DNA of 64,000 bases from Algoriphagus iocasae (GTDB taxonomy: Bacteria; Bacteroidota; Bacteroidia; Cytophagales; Cyclobacteriaceae): assembly GCF_014206875.1 (NCBI RefSeq), contig NZ_JACIJO010000006.1, positions 87,407 through 151,406 of the forward strand. Reading direction: 5' to 3'. Both the position numbers and the translations under genes were made by a program. How positions within the stretch are numbered: the first letter of the stretch is position 1; each line of letters starts with the position of its first letter. Positions 1-9,378 of this stretch are shown piece by piece. The notes under the pieces are model-generated. The model was not told where the DNA came from. It ran no database searches and was given only the letters and a program-made list of their open reading frames with translations.

Positions 1-3000
1 TTACTGCCTGTCAACTGTGAAGTCATCAATTCTGTGGCAGAAGTTTCCACTTTATAGATCGCTCTTATGTCCATCGTTGCATCCATCGGATCGCCATTCC
101 AGGTGATTCTACTTCCCGGATCAATCAGGAATTTCTTACTGATCAGATTATACAAAGACATCTCATAGTGTCCATCGGAAATTTCATAATCTCCGCTCAA
201 GGTTATTCTTCCATTTGGATTGATGTCCATCTGTAAGTTGGCCTCTCCGGAAATCAATAAATTGTCACCGGTTTTTGGATCTATAACTACTGTGAATTTT
301 GCTTTGGGATCAGCAGTCAGCATTGCCTGAATGTCGTATCCGGAAAATGCGGAAGTAGTTTCTTCCACTTGGGCTGTCAATATGTCGTCGGGATTTTCTT
401 TGTTGACAAAAAGGACGACCCCGTCTCTTTCTACAAGATCCAATTGGGATTCAGGAATGATTAGGGTTAAATCTGTATTTTCTTTGATGTTGAGATTTGC
501 TTTGACCACAGGAAGGATTAAATCACCGGTGATTTTGACATCCGCATCGATGGTCCCTTTTCCATAAATCAACTCGTTTTCTTCATCTGTGGAATTGACC
601 ACCATGAAGTTCTTGGCATTGAGTTGTAGGTCAAAAGCAGGATTAGTCAAGTCTTCAGTAGTGATCTTGCCATCAATGGTGAAAGTATTGTTATCAGCAT
701 CTCGGACGGTGAATTGATTCAGGTAAATCCCGTCATTATCAACAGATAATTTCTCATCAGAAAGCAGGTATTTAGTGCTTAGCTGTGCAGGTACAAATGC
801 TGCATCATGAAATTGGAATTCTCCCTGGTATTGAGGTTCTGCTGTGGTACCACTTGCTTTTATTTTGCCTTCTAGATAACCGGAAGTATTTAGAATTTGA
901 TCTTGGGAAAGTGCGGCGATTTTTGTCATTTCCGCTTTGATCAGATTGATGTCAATATCAAAGTCTCCTCCGGACTCGTTTGCGGAAAATTCACCATCAA
1001 CATCCAAATCTATCCCGTCATCTCTTAACTCAAGTGCGAGAATGTAATTGCTTAGACTCTTTGCTGTCGCCTTTAAATTTAAATTTCCAAGAGGTACTCC
1101 CACAGCTTTTAAACTATCGATTTTCAATTCTCCCATCAGGCCAATCGCATCAAACGGATTCTCTACAACCAATTGTCCTTCTAATTTTCCCCCGGCAATA
1201 ATCTCTTCAGGATTCAACAAGCTGGTGATGGTCGATAGCCTAAAATTCTTGAAAAGCAGGGCAATGTTTTCGTCAGTATATCCTTCGATATTCCGTTCAA
1301 TCGTTAACTGTTGAGTGTTTTGGGTAAAATTGAAATCCTGAAAATCCAGGTATTTGTCTGCGTAAAGCACCTGATTTGTTTCTGGGATATTCCAATTGGC
1401 TTTTTTAAGGACTAAATCTTTTGGATCAATGTGGACACTGACAGTATCACCAGTCAATCCAATGTCTGATGCGACATGAAATAGTAAAGAATCTTTTTCG
1501 TATGAACTGAAATCAAAATAGATTCTTGAGTCCTTCATTTCTCCATTTAGGAGCGTTTTATCCATCTGTAAAGGTCCGGATCGCAATGCCATAAAGCCAA
1601 AATCCAAACTTAAGCTATCGTGATTGGAGATCATATCCAGGCCAAGGCTGTCGATTTCCGTCCCCGAATAATTGATGTATGGGAAATCAATCGTTGCTGC
1701 TAAAGAATCTATGTCTTGAAAATATGCGAGTTGGATGCTGCCGGAATCCAGCTGCTCCAGTCCCTGAAGTAAAAATTCATTTAAAATAGGATCTTCATAA
1801 ATGGAGAAATCCATTTGCATCACAATGCTGCTATCCAAAGGAATATTAGTGGAATCTCGCTGCCCTAAATAATGTAAAAAGTGGTTTTCTAGAGCTTGTG
1901 CCAAAGCGGCAGGATTGGTATTGGTATTTAAATAGCCATCTGCGATTTTACTCGATATGGAGAAACTCGTCGAGTCGGGACTAACCATCGCCTGAATGTC
2001 TGCTTGACCTAAAGGGAATGTGTTTTTATCATAGAGGATTAATCCATCATACAATTTAGTAGTGACTTTAAAGTCCTCAAGATTTCCTTCGAAATCAACA
2101 TCCAATTTTAATCTTGCCCTTGATTCTTTTCCGGATAATCCGAGTTCTTGAAAATCCACTCCTTTGAGATCAAGACTTGCGCTGATTTTGGAATTGACAG
2201 TGTCTAGATCTAAGGTGCTTTCAAAGTCGAAATCCAAATACTCAGAATCTAATAAAAGGCTGATTTCTCCTTCGCCTTGAGTCATTTTTCCATCCAACTG
2301 GAGACCAGCATAATTTTGACCAAAGAGTTCAAGTTTTTCGAAGTTTGACGTCAAACTGGCATCAAGATCGTTTAATGAACTTCCGCTTCCCTGCGCTTTC
2401 AGTCCCATAGACAAAGTGTCGAGATCAGGGTTTTGAAGGATAGTTCCTAACTGGAGTTGATCAATATCCAGATCTAAATCGAAGGCAATATGATCGGTGT
2501 CTTGATATTTTGCGGCTAAGGAAATGGAGCCAAGGTCTGTTACAAGTTTTAAATCCGAAATGATATCAGATAAAGTCCCTTTTGCACTTGCTTGGATTTG
2601 CAGCTCATTAGGGTACTGAATCCCAAAATCTGATTCATTTGCAAATCGATTGATCGTTTCCCGATTGCTTCTAAGTTGGATTTCGGGTAAGTCAAAGTAA
2701 AGCGAGTCAATGGATAAAGTATTGGAAACACTCCCTTTTACACTTGCTCTGGTTTCTCCCCAGTTGGCAAGAAAATCCTCTATCTCAAGTTCGGATAATG
2801 TGCCAGATATTGCCAGCTGACCTTGAACTGGGTTTCTTGCGATTTCCTGAATCAAAGTGTCGGTTTTCAATTCAGGAGCAAAGAAATATCCATCTCTAAC
2901 GTCCAAAGAATACTCTTGAATATCCAGTGCTACCTGAGATTGATCAGGATTTTCGATTAAGTTTTGCAGAGAAGAATATCCGATTTTAGAATCTAAAACC

Positions 3001-4289
3001 AAGCGGCTTTTATTGGTTTCCACATGGAATTTCTCAATTTCCAAAGTTCGCTTATTCATAGCTAATACAAAACCCAAGTCTTTCAATTCAAAGCCACTTC
3101 CTTCTTTAAACTTGAATTCTTCCAGATTCAATGTCAAGGATTCTTTATCCAATAAGATATCAGAACCTTCAAAATTGAAGTTTTTCAGTTGGATGACCTC
3201 GGGGTTAAATTCACCTGAACTTGCCGAGATATCTTTTGTCTTGTAGTCAATAGTATTTTCGGCAAGTTGGATTTTCTTCAGATTCACATTCCATTCTGGC
3301 CAGGTAAAACTAGCTGTATCCGTTTCAGTGGTAGAAGTTTCTAAAGGAATAGAAAAATCATGAAATAGGATGTTTGATTCATTCAGAGTGATTTCGTCTA
3401 TTTCGACCAGTTGTTTTGCGAGGTCCAATTTTGGCATCGCCAGACCTAAGGACTGGATTGCAAGCTGGGCTTTTTGTTGGTCTACTTGATTGTCATAATC
3501 AAGCTCCACATTATCCAAACTAAGCTGTTCAAGACGGACGACTGGAAGAGTTGATTCAGTTTGGCTTTCTTCAGTTTCTTCGAAAGGTTTGGTTTGCTTG
3601 TAAGTTATTTTTGTGTTGGAAAGGGAGACGGTTTCTATGCCGAAAATGAATTTGTCCAAATCCAAATTCGGGATCTCCAGTTCAAAGACACCCATTTTTA
3701 ACGAGGCATCAATGCCCATGACTTCATCCAAATATTCGATATCGAAATCTTTTAGTTTGACGGGTGATAAGGAAATGTTTAATGGTGAGGATTCTGCTGT
3801 AGGTGCAGTATCCACCGTGTCTTTAGACGTAGTTGCAAAAGCATCAATTAAGTATTGAAAATTATAGATGCCGCTTTCTTCAGATTTTTTTATTCTTGCG
3901 GTCAAACCTTCCCATTCAAACTTACTCACATGAATTGCACCATTTCGGATCAGCGGAACCAACGCCAAACCAGCTTCCAATTCGTTGGAATATAGCAACG
4001 TGTCTCCTTTTACATCAGAAATGTAAAAATCCTCCAAGTAGATATTCCCTGAAAAAGTGATGAAGAGTCGCTGAATTGAAATGTCAGCACCTGTTTTATC
4101 CTGAAGGTAAGAAACTGCTTTGTCCACAATGATTCCCTGACCCCAAGGGCTACGGATAAAAAGTATCAGGACAAATAAAAGGATCAAAATTGAGCCTAAA
4201 ACTATGCCGGTGATCTTGAGAAATTTAATCAGGTACCTTTTGATAATGACAGATAAAAGAATGTGCCTACTACGAAAATTAACTTTCAA
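1..4289 (-). CDS. tamB: TamB-like translocation/assembly protein, 3' end outside the window
   Basis: About 1,430 codons are open on the minus strand in one unbroken frame from near 4289 to base 1, where the gene leaves the window. The N-terminus has one membrane segment (codons for VLILFIRSPW near 4140-4200) followed by residues like the TamB N-terminal module (DKAVSYLQDKTG, then GNIYLEDFYISD). The last visible residues (ITWNGDP..A) match the start of the C-terminal DUF490 domain. TamB is an inner-membrane-anchored periplasmic beta-helix protein thought to carry lipids or assist outer-membrane protein assembly. Bacteroidota homologues are usually somewhat over 1,600 residues, so a C-terminal piece is missing here. 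No ATG lies in frame between the upstream stop near 4330 and the membrane segment; TTG at 4289 is my choice, and the start is uncertain. Family call is confident. Confidence 0.85.
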   Translation of the reverse strand, partial: MKVNFRSRHILLSVIIKRYLIKFLKITGIVLGSILILLFVLILFIRSPWGQGIIVDKAVSYLQDKTGADISIQRLFITFSGNIYLEDFYISDVKGDTLLYSNELEAGLALVPLIRNGAIHVSKFEWEGLTARIKKSEESGIYNFQYLIDAFATTSKDTVDTAPTAESSPLNISLSPVKLKDFDIEYLDEVMGIDASLKMGVFELEIPNLDLDKFIFGIETVSLSNTKITYKQTKPFEETEESQTESTLPVVRLEQLSLDNVELDYDNQVDQQKAQLAIQSLGLAMPKLDLAKQLVEIDEITLNESNILFHDFSIPLETSTTETDTASFTWPEWNVNLKKIQLAENTIDYKTKDISASSGEFNPEVIQLKNFNFEGSDILLDKESLTLNLEEFKFKEGSGFELKDLGFVLAMNKRTLEIEKFHVETNKSRLVLDSKIGYSSLQNLIENPDQSQVALDIQEYSLDVRDGYFFAPELKTDTLIQEIARNPVQGQLAISGTLSELEIEDFLANWGETRASVKGSVSNTLSIDSLYFDLPEIQLRSNRETINRFANESDFGIQYPNELQIQASAKGTLSDIISDLKLVTDLGSISLAAKYQDTDHIAFDLDLDIDQLQLGTILQNPDLDTLSMGLKAQGSGSSLNDLDASLTSNFEKLELFGQNYAGLQLDGKMTQGEGEISLLLDSEYLDFDFESTLDLDTVNSKISASLDLKGVDFQELGLSGKESRARLKLDVDFEGNLEDFKVTTKLYDGLILYDKNTFPLGQADIQAMVSPDSTSFSISSKIADGYLNTNTNPAALAQALENHFLHYLGQRDSTNIPLDSSIVMQMDFSIYEDPILNEFLLQGLEQLDSGSIQLAYFQDIDSLAATIDFPYINYSGTEIDSLGLDMISNHDSLSLDFGFMALRSGPLQMDKTLLNGEMKDSRIYFDFSSYEKDSLLFHVASDIGLTGDTVSVHIDPKDLVLKKANWNIPETNQVLYADKYLDFQDFNFTQNTQQLTIERNIEGYTDENIALLFKNFRLSTITSLLNPEEIIAGGKLEGQLVVENPFDAIGLMGELKIDSLKAVGVPLGNLNLKATAKSLSNYILALELRDDGIDLDVDGEFSANESGGDFDIDINLIKAEMTKIAALSQDQILNTSGYLEGKIKASGTTAEPQYQGEFQFHDAAFVPAQLSTKYLLSDEKLSVDNDGIYLNQFTVRDADNNTFTIDGKITTEDLTNPAFDLQLNAKNFMVVNSTDEENELIYGKGTIDADVKITGDLILPVVKANLNIKENTDLTLIIPESQLDLVERDGVVLFVNKENPDDILTAQVEETTSAFSGYDIQAMLTADPKAKFTVVIDPKTGDNLLISGEANLQMDINPNGRITLSGDYEISDGHYEMSLYNLISKKFLIDPGSRITWNGDPMDATMDIRAIYKVETSATELMTSQLTGS

Positions 4290-4386
4290 ATCGTAAAGAC
4301 CAAGAAGCAAGCCAGAATCTTGCTGAAATGATAAAATTTAAATCATTTTCTCGGGAAATAATTAAAAATATCTTCGGAATAACCAC

Positions 4387-4431
4387 AAAATCCTAATGCC
4401 ACAATGAATCTAAGCAGCATTAGGATTTTTT
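4387..4431 (-). terminator. Rho-independent-type hairpin after the VOC gene
   Basis: A perfect 13-bp inverted repeat (4387-4399 with 4417-4429) encloses a 17-nt loop, and is flanked by A and T runs on both sides. It lies just past the stop of the minus-strand VOC gene and before tamB, so it probably ends that transcript. Confidence 0.7.
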
Positions 4432-4452
4432 GAGATCAGATTGAATTTGGAA

Positions 4453-4887
4453 TTATTCTTCTCCTTCTTTCAAATTATAATTGACCATCCAGCCATTTCC
4501 GTATTTATCGATAAAACTTCCAAAGTAAGAACCCCAAAATGCTTTTTCATAAGGCATTTCTATTTTGCCTCCTGCAGACAATCCTTCAAAGAATTTTTCG
4601 CCTTGTTCTTTACTGTCTGGCATCAGAGAAATGTAATTGTGGTTGCCCACGTTCAGCTTATGTCCCAAACTTGGCATGATGTCACTTGCCATGATTTTCA
4701 CTTCTTCAGAGATTTTTAAAGTAACGTGCATCACTCGATTTTTCTCTTCATCAGACAAATGGTCGATGCCTGGAATTTCAGAGAAGTAACTGAATCCGCC
4801 ATCAAAATCTCCTCCCAAAATGCTTTTATAAAAGGTGATGGCTTCCTTGGCCTGTCCATTAAAGTTTAAATAAGGATGAATTTTCAT
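4453..4887 (-). CDS. VOC family protein (PhnB/glyoxalase-like)
   Basis: A 144-residue protein starting MKIHPYLNFNGQAKEAITFY, the typical opening of the PhnB-like vicinal-oxygen-chelate family, with GNHNYISLM in the middle and an aromatic-rich C-terminal strand containing a YFGSFID segment. Members have paired beta-alpha-beta-beta-beta units and bind a metal or small ligand; many act on stress-related small molecules but the substrate is not predictable. Despite the family nickname PhnB, it is not evidence of phosphonate metabolism. It is followed at 4936-5520 by a membrane protein on the same strand, 48 bp upstream, so the two may be co-transcribed. The ATG is preceded by A/T-rich DNA without a strong Shine-Dalgarno, normal for Bacteroidota. 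Confidence 0.85.
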   Translation of the reverse strand: MKIHPYLNFNGQAKEAITFYKSILGGDFDGGFSYFSEIPGIDHLSDEEKNRVMHVTLKISEEVKIMASDIMPSLGHKLNVGNHNYISLMPDSKEQGEKFFEGLSAGGKIEMPYEKAFWGSYFGSFIDKYGNGWMVNYNLKEGEE

Positions 4888-4935
4888 AGTTTTTGGGATT
4901 TAGTTTATTAAAGAATCAGAGATGAAATTTACTAT

Positions 4936-5520
4936 TTATAACTCTATTTTATCAGCTTTAAAACTCAAAGCTGACAATACCAGTCCCACTAAAACAACTC
5001 CACAGGCAATTGTCCAATTCAGATAAGAAATTTGGATTGCCACTAGCTGAAGAACAAAACCGGCCAGCCAAACCAAATGACCATTTCTAGTTCTTTCCAT
5101 CCTTTTTTTGATAGGATACCGAAGGGAGTTCTCATCAATCAATGGCCTGAAATAATCCCTGTATTGCCAAAGCAAAAAGAGGTTCAGAAGCATTAAAAAT
5201 CCAAGTACGATAGGAGTGCCTCTCCAGTTTAAAGAAATGGTGACCATCAGTATATTTCCTATCAGTGGAATCATCATGATGCTCCCAAGTAATTTGTATC
5301 TAGTGGTGACAAGTAAATAGCCGATGAAAATCTGGCTATAGGCAATAAATTCCCCATAAAGTCCCAGTCCATAGGGTGTTAGTTCCTCAATCAACCAAAC
5401 CGGACCTATCCATCCAAAAAACTGATGCTCGTAGAAAAGTTTAGCCATTCCTGCTCCCCAAAAGGTAAACCCTAGAAAAATAGAAATGCCCTGGATCACA
5501 AATGGAGTTAGCTTTTTCAT
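4936..5520 (-). CDS. Polytopic membrane protein, DoxX-like topology, function unknown
   Basis: 194 residues, with about six hydrophobic segments. The first four, up to about residue 125, have the helix spacing and small-residue pattern of DoxX-like proteins (FWGAGMAKL, then GEFIAYSQIFIGYLL). A basic loop (PIKKRMERTRNGH) separates two more helices at about 150-190. I do not recognise a specific family. It sits directly upstream of the VOC gene on the same strand. The start codon is divergent from the TonB receptor at 5694, and the 173-bp space between them carries a strong double palindrome, so this gene may share that regulation. Confidence 0.6.
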   Translation of the reverse strand: MKKLTPFVIQGISIFLGFTFWGAGMAKLFYEHQFFGWIGPVWLIEELTPYGLGLYGEFIAYSQIFIGYLLVTTRYKLLGSIMMIPLIGNILMVTISLNWRGTPIVLGFLMLLNLFLLWQYRDYFRPLIDENSLRYPIKKRMERTRNGHLVWLAGFVLQLVAIQISYLNWTIACGVVLVGLVLSALSFKADKIEL

Positions 5521-5615
5521 ATGGTCAGTTTATCGAAGATAAAAATATTCAAATCCTCCAGAAAGAGCGTCAGATAAATCGGAATCTTTTGGGGGAAATT
5601 ATTTTTTAAATTTCT

Positions 5616-5656
5616 TTAGATTAATTCTAAATAAGTCTTGTTTAGAATTAATCTAA
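5616..5656. promoter_or_regulatory. Tandem palindromic operator upstream of the TonB receptor
   Basis: A perfect 16-bp inverted repeat: TTAGATTAATTCTAAA at 5616-5631 and its exact reverse complement at 5641-5656, separated by 9 bp. Each arm is itself nearly palindromic (TTAGA, a 4-6 bp A/T centre, TCTAA), so it can be read as two operator sites of the same protein. The shape resembles sites of DtxR/MntR-type metal repressors rather than a classical Fur box; that assignment is inference. It lies 38-78 bp before the receptor start and overlaps the predicted promoter. Confidence 0.65.
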
Positions 5657-5668
5657 GTAATAGGTTTG
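5638..5668 (+). promoter_or_regulatory. Putative Bacteroidota -33/-7 promoter of the siderophore receptor
   Basis: TAGGTTTG at 5661-5668 fits the Bacteroidota -7 consensus TAnnTTTG, and TTG at 5638-5640 stands 20 bp upstream as a partial -33 element. The second operator arm (5641-5656) fills the spacer between them, so a bound repressor would occlude polymerase. The first codon follows about 25 bp downstream of the -7 box. Confidence 0.5.
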
Positions 5669-5693
5669 TGGCAGATTTGATAAACAAACCAAT

Positions 5694-8072
5694 ATGAACC
5701 GCATAAGTATACTTCTCTTAAACCTCTTTTTCCTGTGCATAGGAAATGTTTTTGCTCAATCTGCAAGCATCAAAGGAACAGTAACCACCTCCGACAAACA
5801 GCCCATGGAATTTGTCAATGTGGGTATCAAAGGCCTAGCTAAAGGCCAGGCTACCGATAGAAATGGATTTTTTGAAATCAAGAATATTGCACCCGGAAAC
5901 TATACATTGTTTGCTTCCTTTGTTGGCATAGAAACCCAAGAGAAAAGTGTACAGCTTCTTGCTGGGGAATCAATTTCTGTAAATTTTATCTTGGCAGAAA
6001 GTTCAACAGATCTCGCAGAAGTGATTGTTACTGACCTTTCTTCCAATAGATTTTATGCGGATAGTAACTTTACAGTAGGGAAACTGCCATTGACTGACCT
6101 TCAGAATCCGCAGGTTTACAACTCTATTTCCCAAAAATTACTGAAAGAACAAGTGGTGACCAATATGAATGATGCCTTAAAGAATGCTACAGGTATCACT
6201 AGACTTTGGGAATCGACTGGACGTGGTGGTGACGGAGCTGAATATTATTCCATGCGTGGATTTGCCGTCCAGCCAACTATGGTGAACGGAATGCCAAGCT
6301 TGAACAACGGTGGTCTGGATCCTGCAAACGTGGAAACTGTAGATGTCATCAAAGGTCCATCCGGGACACTTTTCGGTAGCTCTGTGATTTCTTATGGTGG
6401 TTTGATTAATATCACAACCAAGCGTCCGACGGATACTTTCAAAGGCGAAGTCGGGTTTATTACCGGAAATTATGGACTGAACAGAATCACCGGTGATGTG
6501 AATGTCCCATTGAATGAAAACGCTTCCATGCGTGTAAATACGGCTTATCAGTCCAACAATACCTTTCAGGATGCAGGAGGAAGAAACTCGTTTTTCTTTG
6601 CACCATCATTCAAGTTTGAAGCCAGCGAAAGACTGAAATTCTTGATCAATACGGAATTTTTGAACTCCAATTCTGTGAATGCACCGATGATTTTCCTCAA
6701 CAGAAACAACCCATTGACTTTTGACTCAATTGATCCTTTCGAGCGGAATTATGAGAAATCTTTTACAGGAAATGAGCTGAGCATTAATAATTCTTCTTAC
6801 GCACTTCAAGCACAGGCTTTTTACAAACTTTCTAACACTTGGACTTCCCAAACTGTGGTTTCCAGAAGCTCAACCAAAACTGACGGATATTATCATTACT
6901 TATTTGACGGAAGTGACGGAGATTCATTCTACAGATATATTTCTGATAGAAACGGCCAGACTGTAACTACTGATATTCAGCAGAACTTCATCGGTGATTT
7001 CAACTTGGGTTCCATGAGAAATAAGATGATCATAGGATTGGATTATTACGATGCAGATCTTTTAAATAGCAGCACTGGATGGGTAGGAAATGGCGTGGTG
7101 ACGCTTTCTGATGGAAATGACACCGGTGTTTTGACCCAAGCTGGTGTGGATGATTTGCTGAAGGATTCCTTCGAAGGAAACTCCACAGGAAACACACGCA
7201 TCATGAGTGCCTATGTATCTGATGTGATCGAAATACTTCCTCAGCTTTCGGCTATGGCTAGTGTGAGAATTGATAATTTCAAGAACGAAGCTTGGGGAAC
7301 TGATACCGAAGAAAATACCCAAACTGCAGTTTCTCCAAAATTCGGAATTGTATATCAGCCAGTGAAAGACAAGGTATCCATCTTTGGTAACTACATGAAT
7401 GGCTTTGTGAACATTGCTCCTGTAAATGTAAGCGATGCAGACGGTACCAATACCCGACTAAAAACTTTTGATCCTGAGAAAGCCAATCAATTGGAATTTG
7501 GGGTGAAAACCAATCTTTACAAAGACAAGATCTCAGCTACTGCAAGCTATTACAATATCACCGTTTCTAACCGAGTGATGACGGATCCTACAAATATCAA
7601 CAACTCCATCCAAGGTGGGGAAGTAGTCAGCAAGGGTTTTGAATTCAGTGTGATTGCAACACCTATAGTAGGATTGAATCTGGTAGCTGGATTCAGTACA
7701 AATGATGCCGAAGTGACGAAAGATTATGCAGAAAGTGGCTATTTAGGACTTCGTCCTGAGGAAGCAGGTCCAGAAAACCTCTTTAATTTCTGGGCAAGCT
7801 ATTCCTTTTCTGCAGGTACCTTGAAAGGCTTCGGGTTAGGATTTGGGGGAAATGCTGCCAGCGAATACCTCACTATGAATAGAGCAAATATCGGGAGCTT
7901 TGCGCTTCCTGCATATCAGGTTTACAATGCTTCCCTTTCCTATACTGGTTCCAGATATTTCTTGGCTTTGAAAGTGAACAATTTGACAGATCAGAAATAC
8001 TATTCAGGCTGGTCTACCGTGACTCCGCAGAACTTGCGTAATGCATCCATCAGCCTTAATTATAGATTTTGA
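5694..8072 (+). CDS. TonB-dependent receptor, ferrisiderophore type
   Basis: 792 residues. Signal peptide 1-21 (ending NVFAQ), a carboxypeptidase-regulatory-like beta sandwich at about 24-105 (IKGTVTTSDKQPMEFVNVGI), a plug at about 130-245 (MRGFAVQPTMVNGMP, then VDVIKGPSGTLFG and INITTKRP), and a 22-strand-type barrel to the terminal aromatic F of LNYRF. The plug text is that of FhuA/FhuE-like siderophore receptors and not SusC. It should take an iron chelate across the outer membrane using TonB energy. The next gene overlaps its stop codon and encodes a PepSY membrane protein, a common partner of siderophore receptors. The upstream double operator and promoter suggest metal-dependent repression. 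Metal starvation control is inferred, and the siderophore is unknown. Confidence 0.92.
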   Translation: MNRISILLLNLFFLCIGNVFAQSASIKGTVTTSDKQPMEFVNVGIKGLAKGQATDRNGFFEIKNIAPGNYTLFASFVGIETQEKSVQLLAGESISVNFILAESSTDLAEVIVTDLSSNRFYADSNFTVGKLPLTDLQNPQVYNSISQKLLKEQVVTNMNDALKNATGITRLWESTGRGGDGAEYYSMRGFAVQPTMVNGMPSLNNGGLDPANVETVDVIKGPSGTLFGSSVISYGGLINITTKRPTDTFKGEVGFITGNYGLNRITGDVNVPLNENASMRVNTAYQSNNTFQDAGGRNSFFFAPSFKFEASERLKFLINTEFLNSNSVNAPMIFLNRNNPLTFDSIDPFERNYEKSFTGNELSINNSSYALQAQAFYKLSNTWTSQTVVSRSSTKTDGYYHYLFDGSDGDSFYRYISDRNGQTVTTDIQQNFIGDFNLGSMRNKMIIGLDYYDADLLNSSTGWVGNGVVTLSDGNDTGVLTQAGVDDLLKDSFEGNSTGNTRIMSAYVSDVIEILPQLSAMASVRIDNFKNEAWGTDTEENTQTAVSPKFGIVYQPVKDKVSIFGNYMNGFVNIAPVNVSDADGTNTRLKTFDPEKANQLEFGVKTNLYKDKISATASYYNITVSNRVMTDPTNINNSIQGGEVVSKGFEFSVIATPIVGLNLVAGFSTNDAEVTKDYAESGYLGLRPEEAGPENLFNFWASYSFSAGTLKGFGLGFGGNAASEYLTMNRANIGSFALPAYQVYNASLSYTGSRYFLALKVNNLTDQKYYSGWSTVTPQNLRNASISLNYRF

Positions 8073-9238
8073 TGAATTTTAAAAAGACCATAAATAAACT
8101 ACACCTCTGGCTCGGACTATCATCCGGGCTTGTGGTGTTTATAGTTGCAGTGACTGGTTGTATTTACGCTTTTCAGGCGGAAATTAAAGATTTGACCTAC
8201 TCATTTTTGTTTGTTGAGCCTCAGCAAAGTGCTATTTTACCACCGAGTCAGATCAGCGAAATTGCACAACAGGCTTTTCCCGAAGGACATTTGCACGCAG
8301 TGCTCTATCCAACAAAAGAGCGTTCTGTGCAGGCGATTTTTTTCAGTTATGGAGAGGGAAATGACCATTACCAGATCGCCTACATCAATCCCTATTCTGG
8401 TGAGGTGCTGAAGCTCAAGGATGAGTACGCAGACTTTTTTCGTATCGTTTTAGACGGGCATTTTTATCTTTGGCTGCCTCCTGAAATCGGTCAACCTGTA
8501 GTGGCTAGTTTTACCTTGATTTTCCTTTTTATGATCATTTCAGGGTTGATTCTTTGGTGGCCAAAGAAAAAGAAAAACCTAAAGCAGAGTTTGAAAATCA
8601 AATGGGATGGAAGATGGAGAAGGAAAAATTACGATTTGCATCAGGTGCTGGGCTTTTATACGATGGTATTCGCTTTGGTATTCGCGCTTACCGGATTGAT
8701 TTGGGGATTTGCATGGTTTAGGGAAGCTGTTTATTTCACTGCTTCTGGAGGGGATCACTTTGTAGAGTATTACAATCCAGCTTCAGATTCCACTGAATCT
8801 TATCAAGGGGAGATTCCAGCGCTGGATGCGGTATGGATGAAAATGAATGCAGAATATCCCAATGCTGATTGGATAGAGGTGCATCCGCCGGAATACGAAG
8901 GTTCGGCGCTTGCAGCTAACGCCAATCCAGATGCTTCGACCTATTGGAAATCAGACTATCGATATTTTGATCAGAACACGTTGGAGGAGATCCCTGTCGA
9001 TCATTTTTATAATAGATTGGAAGAAGCAAATGTTGCCCAAAAATTGATGCGGATGAATTATGACATCCATGTTGGGGCAATTGCCGGACTTCCAGGCAAG
9101 GTGCTGGCGTTCCTTTTAAGTGCCATTATTGCTTCCCTTCCTGTGACTGGCTTTTTGATTTGGTGGGGCAGAAGGAATAAAGCGAAAAAGAAAGCAGTGA
9201 AAACAGAAAACAAGGAGTTGGTGCTTTCGAAGGTTTAA
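8072..9238 (+). CDS. PepSY-associated TM domain protein (PiuB-like)
   Basis: 388 residues from the ATG at 8072, which shares its A with the TGA of the receptor (TGATG overlap); a TTG one codon earlier is less likely. Four main membrane helices: about 12-34, 145-170, 200-225 and 355-378. Conserved features are HLWLG at the start of helix 1, WWPKK after helix 2, DLHQVLGFY before helix 3, and DIHVGAIAGLPGK before the last helix; the histidines resemble heme ligands in related proteins. The central periplasmic loop corresponds to the PepSY region. Proteins of this family next to siderophore receptors are thought to act as inner-membrane ferric reductases or helpers of iron release. Translational coupling to the receptor supports that role here. 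Confidence 0.88.
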   Translation: MNFKKTINKLHLWLGLSSGLVVFIVAVTGCIYAFQAEIKDLTYSFLFVEPQQSAILPPSQISEIAQQAFPEGHLHAVLYPTKERSVQAIFFSYGEGNDHYQIAYINPYSGEVLKLKDEYADFFRIVLDGHFYLWLPPEIGQPVVASFTLIFLFMIISGLILWWPKKKKNLKQSLKIKWDGRWRRKNYDLHQVLGFYTMVFALVFALTGLIWGFAWFREAVYFTASGGDHFVEYYNPASDSTESYQGEIPALDAVWMKMNAEYPNADWIEVHPPEYEGSALAANANPDASTYWKSDYRYFDQNTLEEIPVDHFYNRLEEANVAQKLMRMNYDIHVGAIAGLPGKVLAFLLSAIIASLPVTGFLIWWGRRNKAKKKAVKTENKELVLSKV

Positions 9239-9254
9239 AAATTATGTGATAAGG

Positions 9255-9286
9255 AAAGGTTGTAAGGTTTTACAGCCTTTTCTTTT
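9255..9286 (+). terminator. Rho-independent terminator after the PepSY gene
   Basis: An 11-bp stem with one G-T wobble (9255-9265 with 9270-9280) and a short loop is followed by a T-rich tail (TTCTTTT). It lies 17 bp after the stop of the receptor-PepSY operon. Confidence 0.75.
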
Positions 9287-9378
9287 AATGGTAGTTTTTG
9301 ACCTTTTCATCGAAGCCAGAAGTGTTTAGGTTTTCGCAAAATTGCCTATTTTGGTTCCCTAAATCTTTTTTTTAAAAA

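Noticed and set aside
331..4060. Many plus-strand frames of 60-92 codons
   Set aside because: They lie antisense to the continuous tamB frame and show no protein character.
4453..4887. PhnB-like name taken as part of a phosphonate system
   Set aside because: PhnB-type VOC proteins have no shown role in C-P cleavage, and the gene is 40 kb from the cluster.
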